Both the position numbers and the translations under genes were made by a program. Of a DNA stretch of 23,667 nucleotides, positions 22,059 to 23,667 are shown piece after piece. Below the pieces are notes generated by a model. That model did no database searches and was not told the DNA's origin. It worked only from the letters and a program-made list of their open reading frames with translations. Positions within the stretch are counted from its first letter, which is position 1. Every line of letters begins with the position of its first letter. The stretch covers positions 1 to 23,667 of IMG/VR virus record IMGVR_UViG_3300021185_002745; one strand, 5' to 3'. Source of the stretch: a virus.

Positions 22059-23425
22059 TTAAATTGACTGACCTTTTAAACGAAGAAGAAACATACACAG
22101 CAATCAATAAAGATAGTGGTGCGGTTTCTGTATTTAAATCTAAAGATGCAAGAGATTCTGCAGTAAAAGCAGGTACTCATGATAAAAAAGATGATAACGA
22201 TTCTAAAGGTGATGATTCTAAAAAAGATACTCCTAAAGTGAACATCTTTGATAAACCTAAGAAAGATGAACCTGTAAGAGATGATAACACCGATGCACAG
22301 ATAGATGATGTTCAAAATAATATTGATGATATGCCTGGTGATGAAATACAAGATTATGCAGAATCAGATATATTCCCATATCTTAAAGGAAGAGATTTGG
22401 AACTTGCAAAAATGTATGTAGATGATATTGATGCGGCAGGGGATGATTTTGATAGAAGTGCTGATTTAAGAAAAGATTTAAAAGATTTATTTGATAAGAA
22501 AATGACTTTAGATTCTCCAAAAGAAGAACCTAAAGGAGAAGAACCTAAATCAGAACCATCTAAACCAAGACCTGGTAATCCTCAAGTAAACAAAGTTGTT
22601 CGTAACAAAGCAAAGAGTTTAGGAATTACTCCACAGAAGTTAGGTAAAGAAGAATACGAAAAAAGAATGTCCCAAGCAGCTGTTGAAGCTTTAACAGATG
22701 CAAACTTTCATTCTGAATCAAGAGCTCTTATTGCAGTTTTAGAAGATAATCCTGAACTTGCTAAGAATCCTTCAAATGACCCAAACAAACCAAAAGATAT
22801 GTTCTCAGATGAATATGATGAATGGAAAAAAGGTACTGCATGGGGTTCATCATTTGGTGATTCAAGTGATGGTACTGATGATATCGCTCATTCAGCAACT
22901 GGAGAATCATCTTGGGATGGACAAGAATCAATCGATGCAATTGCATTCGATTTAAAAATGAATGGTTCACATAAATTAGCAGCAAAAATACAATCAATCT
23001 TTGATGAGAAGAATGAATCAACAACATCTATTGCAGATATGATACCTGAATCAGTTGTAATCAACGAAGGAACTCGTTCTCAAGTTGGTGTAATTGGTAG
23101 AAATGGTAAGATTATTTCTGCATACGTTCACTACGATGGTTATCCATCAAATATGAAACCAGGTTTAAAACATCACATGAAAAGTGATAAAGATGTTCTT
23201 AAACTAATCAAGATGGGTGGAGCAAGAGGAATCTTTGATGATAAGGATATTGAATATTACAAAAATGGTCAACCAATGAAAGGTGATTCCAAAGATATTG
23301 AATCATATATAAAAGATGCCGATAGAAGTGGTGGAGCAGAATTTGTATATTTATACAATATGAAAGATAAGAAGTGGTATTACGCTGATACTTACAAAGA
23401 TAGTAAACTAAAAAAATTATTTTAA
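22055..23425 (+). CDS. Modular late protein with capsid-targeting-like leader and shared module
   Basis: A 456-residue protein starting MIKLTDLLNE, an amphipathic leader ending in LNE10 like T4 capsid-targeting sequences. Residues 12-44 repeat the polyprotein module at 418-450. A long acidic, disordered, Pro/Lys-rich middle follows (about 45-180), then an all-helical region (about 195-320). INE338 then precedes a compact C-terminal domain with SQVGVIGRNGKIISAYVHYD, PGLKHHM and KMGGARGIF. I recall that C-terminal domain as a recurrent phage module. T4 places scaffold gene 22 after 21, so this could be a scaffold-like or internal protein, but no gp22 similarity is clear. AAGGAA at 22047-22052 precedes the start. 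Confidence 0.75.
   Translation: MIKLTDLLNEEETYTAINKDSGAVSVFKSKDARDSAVKAGTHDKKDDNDSKGDDSKKDTPKVNIFDKPKKDEPVRDDNTDAQIDDVQNNIDDMPGDEIQDYAESDIFPYLKGRDLELAKMYVDDIDAAGDDFDRSADLRKDLKDLFDKKMTLDSPKEEPKGEEPKSEPSKPRPGNPQVNKVVRNKAKSLGITPQKLGKEEYEKRMSQAAVEALTDANFHSESRALIAVLEDNPELAKNPSNDPNKPKDMFSDEYDEWKKGTAWGSSFGDSSDGTDDIAHSATGESSWDGQESIDAIAFDLKMNGSHKLAAKIQSIFDEKNESTTSIADMIPESVVINEGTRSQVGVIGRNGKIISAYVHYDGYPSNMKPGLKHHMKSDKDVLKLIKMGGARGIFDDKDIEYYKNGQPMKGDSKDIESYIKDADRSGGAEFVYLYNMKDKKWYYADTYKDSKLKKLF
22088..22186 (+). repeat. Module copy 2 (shared with 9374-9472)
   Basis: Residues 12-44 of the protein at 22055. About 23 of 33 positions are identical to polyprotein residues 418-450, including SVFK, KDARD and GTH. 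It begins one residue after the leader's LNE10. Confidence 0.75.
23347..23355 (+). promoter_or_regulatory. Possible internal ATATTTATA element
   Basis: An exact ATATTTATA inside the end of the 22055 gene, 80 bases before the next ATG at 23436. It may be an internal late promoter or chance. Confidence 0.22.
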
Positions 23426-23435
23426 GGAGAGTACA

Positions 23436-23667
23436 ATGATTAAATTAACCCAACTAATGAACGAATCAGAAGAAAAGAGACCCCTTTCTTTAGAAGTTAA
23501 AAAACACTTCTTAGAAATCGTTTCTACTTACAACAAGTACCAAGAATCAATGGATAGAAAATCTGATATTACTCAAGTGGCAGAAACACTTGGTGGTATT
23601 ACAGAAGCAGCTAGAACATTAGCAATTCACGAAGGTGATGATTGGTTTGATAAACACACGATTAAAA
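23436..23667 (+). CDS. Leader-bearing head/scaffold protein, N-terminal part (partial)
   Basis: Open to the right edge, with 77 residues visible. AAGGAG (23424-23429) precedes the ATG. The start MIKLTQLMNES is nearly the same leader as MIKLTDLLNEE of the upstream gene, with MNE10 in place of LNE. The body is helical, with LEVKKHFLEIVSTYNKYQES and VAETLGGITEAARTLAIHEG, and ends GDDWFDKHTIK at the edge. I recall the GDWFDK-type segment from small proteins of marine T4-like phages. Position after the protease suggests a core or scaffold component, with the major capsid gene expected further right. Confidence 0.7.
   Translation, partial: MIKLTQLMNESEEKRPLSLEVKKHFLEIVSTYNKYQESMDRKSDITQVAETLGGITEAARTLAIHEGDDWFDKHTIK

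Noticed and set aside
22055-23425. Assignment as scaffold gp22
   Set aside because: Position after the protease fits, but the modular layout with a disordered middle and a separate C-terminal domain does not clearly match gp22, so the call was left general.
1-23667. tRNA genes, CRISPR arrays, insertion sequences, attachment sites
   Set aside because: No cloverleaf with a CCA-type end, no spaced direct repeats, no transposase or integrase motif and no terminal repeats were seen on either strand.

Overview
The window is about 23.7 kb of very AT-rich DNA (roughly 30% GC by eye). Every credible gene lies on the + strand, packed head to tail with ATGA, TAATG or few-base junctions. Terminase large subunit, portal and prohead protease homologues in the T4-like manner identify it as part of a tailed myovirus-type phage. 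The closest feel is the uncultured marine T4-like phages. The host cannot be fixed from this sequence. No tRNA, rRNA, CRISPR array, insertion sequence or integrase was seen.

Region 1 (1-7933) is a glycan or nucleotide-sugar cassette. In order it holds the end of a GDP-mannose 4,6-dehydratase-like gene, a glycosyltransferase-like protein, a 2-oxoglutarate/Fe(II) oxygenase, a short DegT/DnrJ aminotransferase, a conserved small protein, a PfkB/HldE-like sugar kinase, an RmlC-like epimerase, and a second glycosyltransferase-like protein paralogous to the first. It ends with the alpha and beta halves of an E1-type thiamine-diphosphate enzyme, separated by a GDP-fucose-synthase-like SDR. Together they look able to make and attach an unusual deoxy or branched sugar. 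A 46-residue basic protein (7938-8078) closes the region.

Region 2 (8123-14074) is one 1983-codon open frame. Its domains are: an NMNAT-like HxGH nucleotidyltransferase, several phage-type modules, a zinc ribbon, a complete-looking CCA-adding/poly(A) polymerase-type nucleotidyltransferase, a very basic segment, an HD phosphohydrolase, and a C-terminal KTDG ligase-like nucleotidyltransferase. Domain borders carry L/I-N-E tripeptides. These match the (I/L)xE cleavage preference of the T4 prohead protease, and a homologue of that protease is encoded at 21273. I infer a polyprotein of capsid cargo cut during head maturation, plausibly a virion-delivered RNA/NAD repair kit.

Region 3 (14135-23667) is the DNA packaging and head module: a zinc-finger-like protein, a membrane-anchored protein, terminase, a small conserved protein, portal, three small putative core proteins, a 58-residue protein, prohead protease, a 62-residue protein, a 456-residue modular protein, and the start of another leader-bearing protein. 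Many begin with a short leader ending in L/I-N-E, like T4 capsid-targeting sequences. A recurrent ATATTTATA element sits in the four largest gaps of regions 2-3 and is a candidate late promoter.

There is no stretch over 300 bases without a gene; the largest gaps are only about 40-70 bases.
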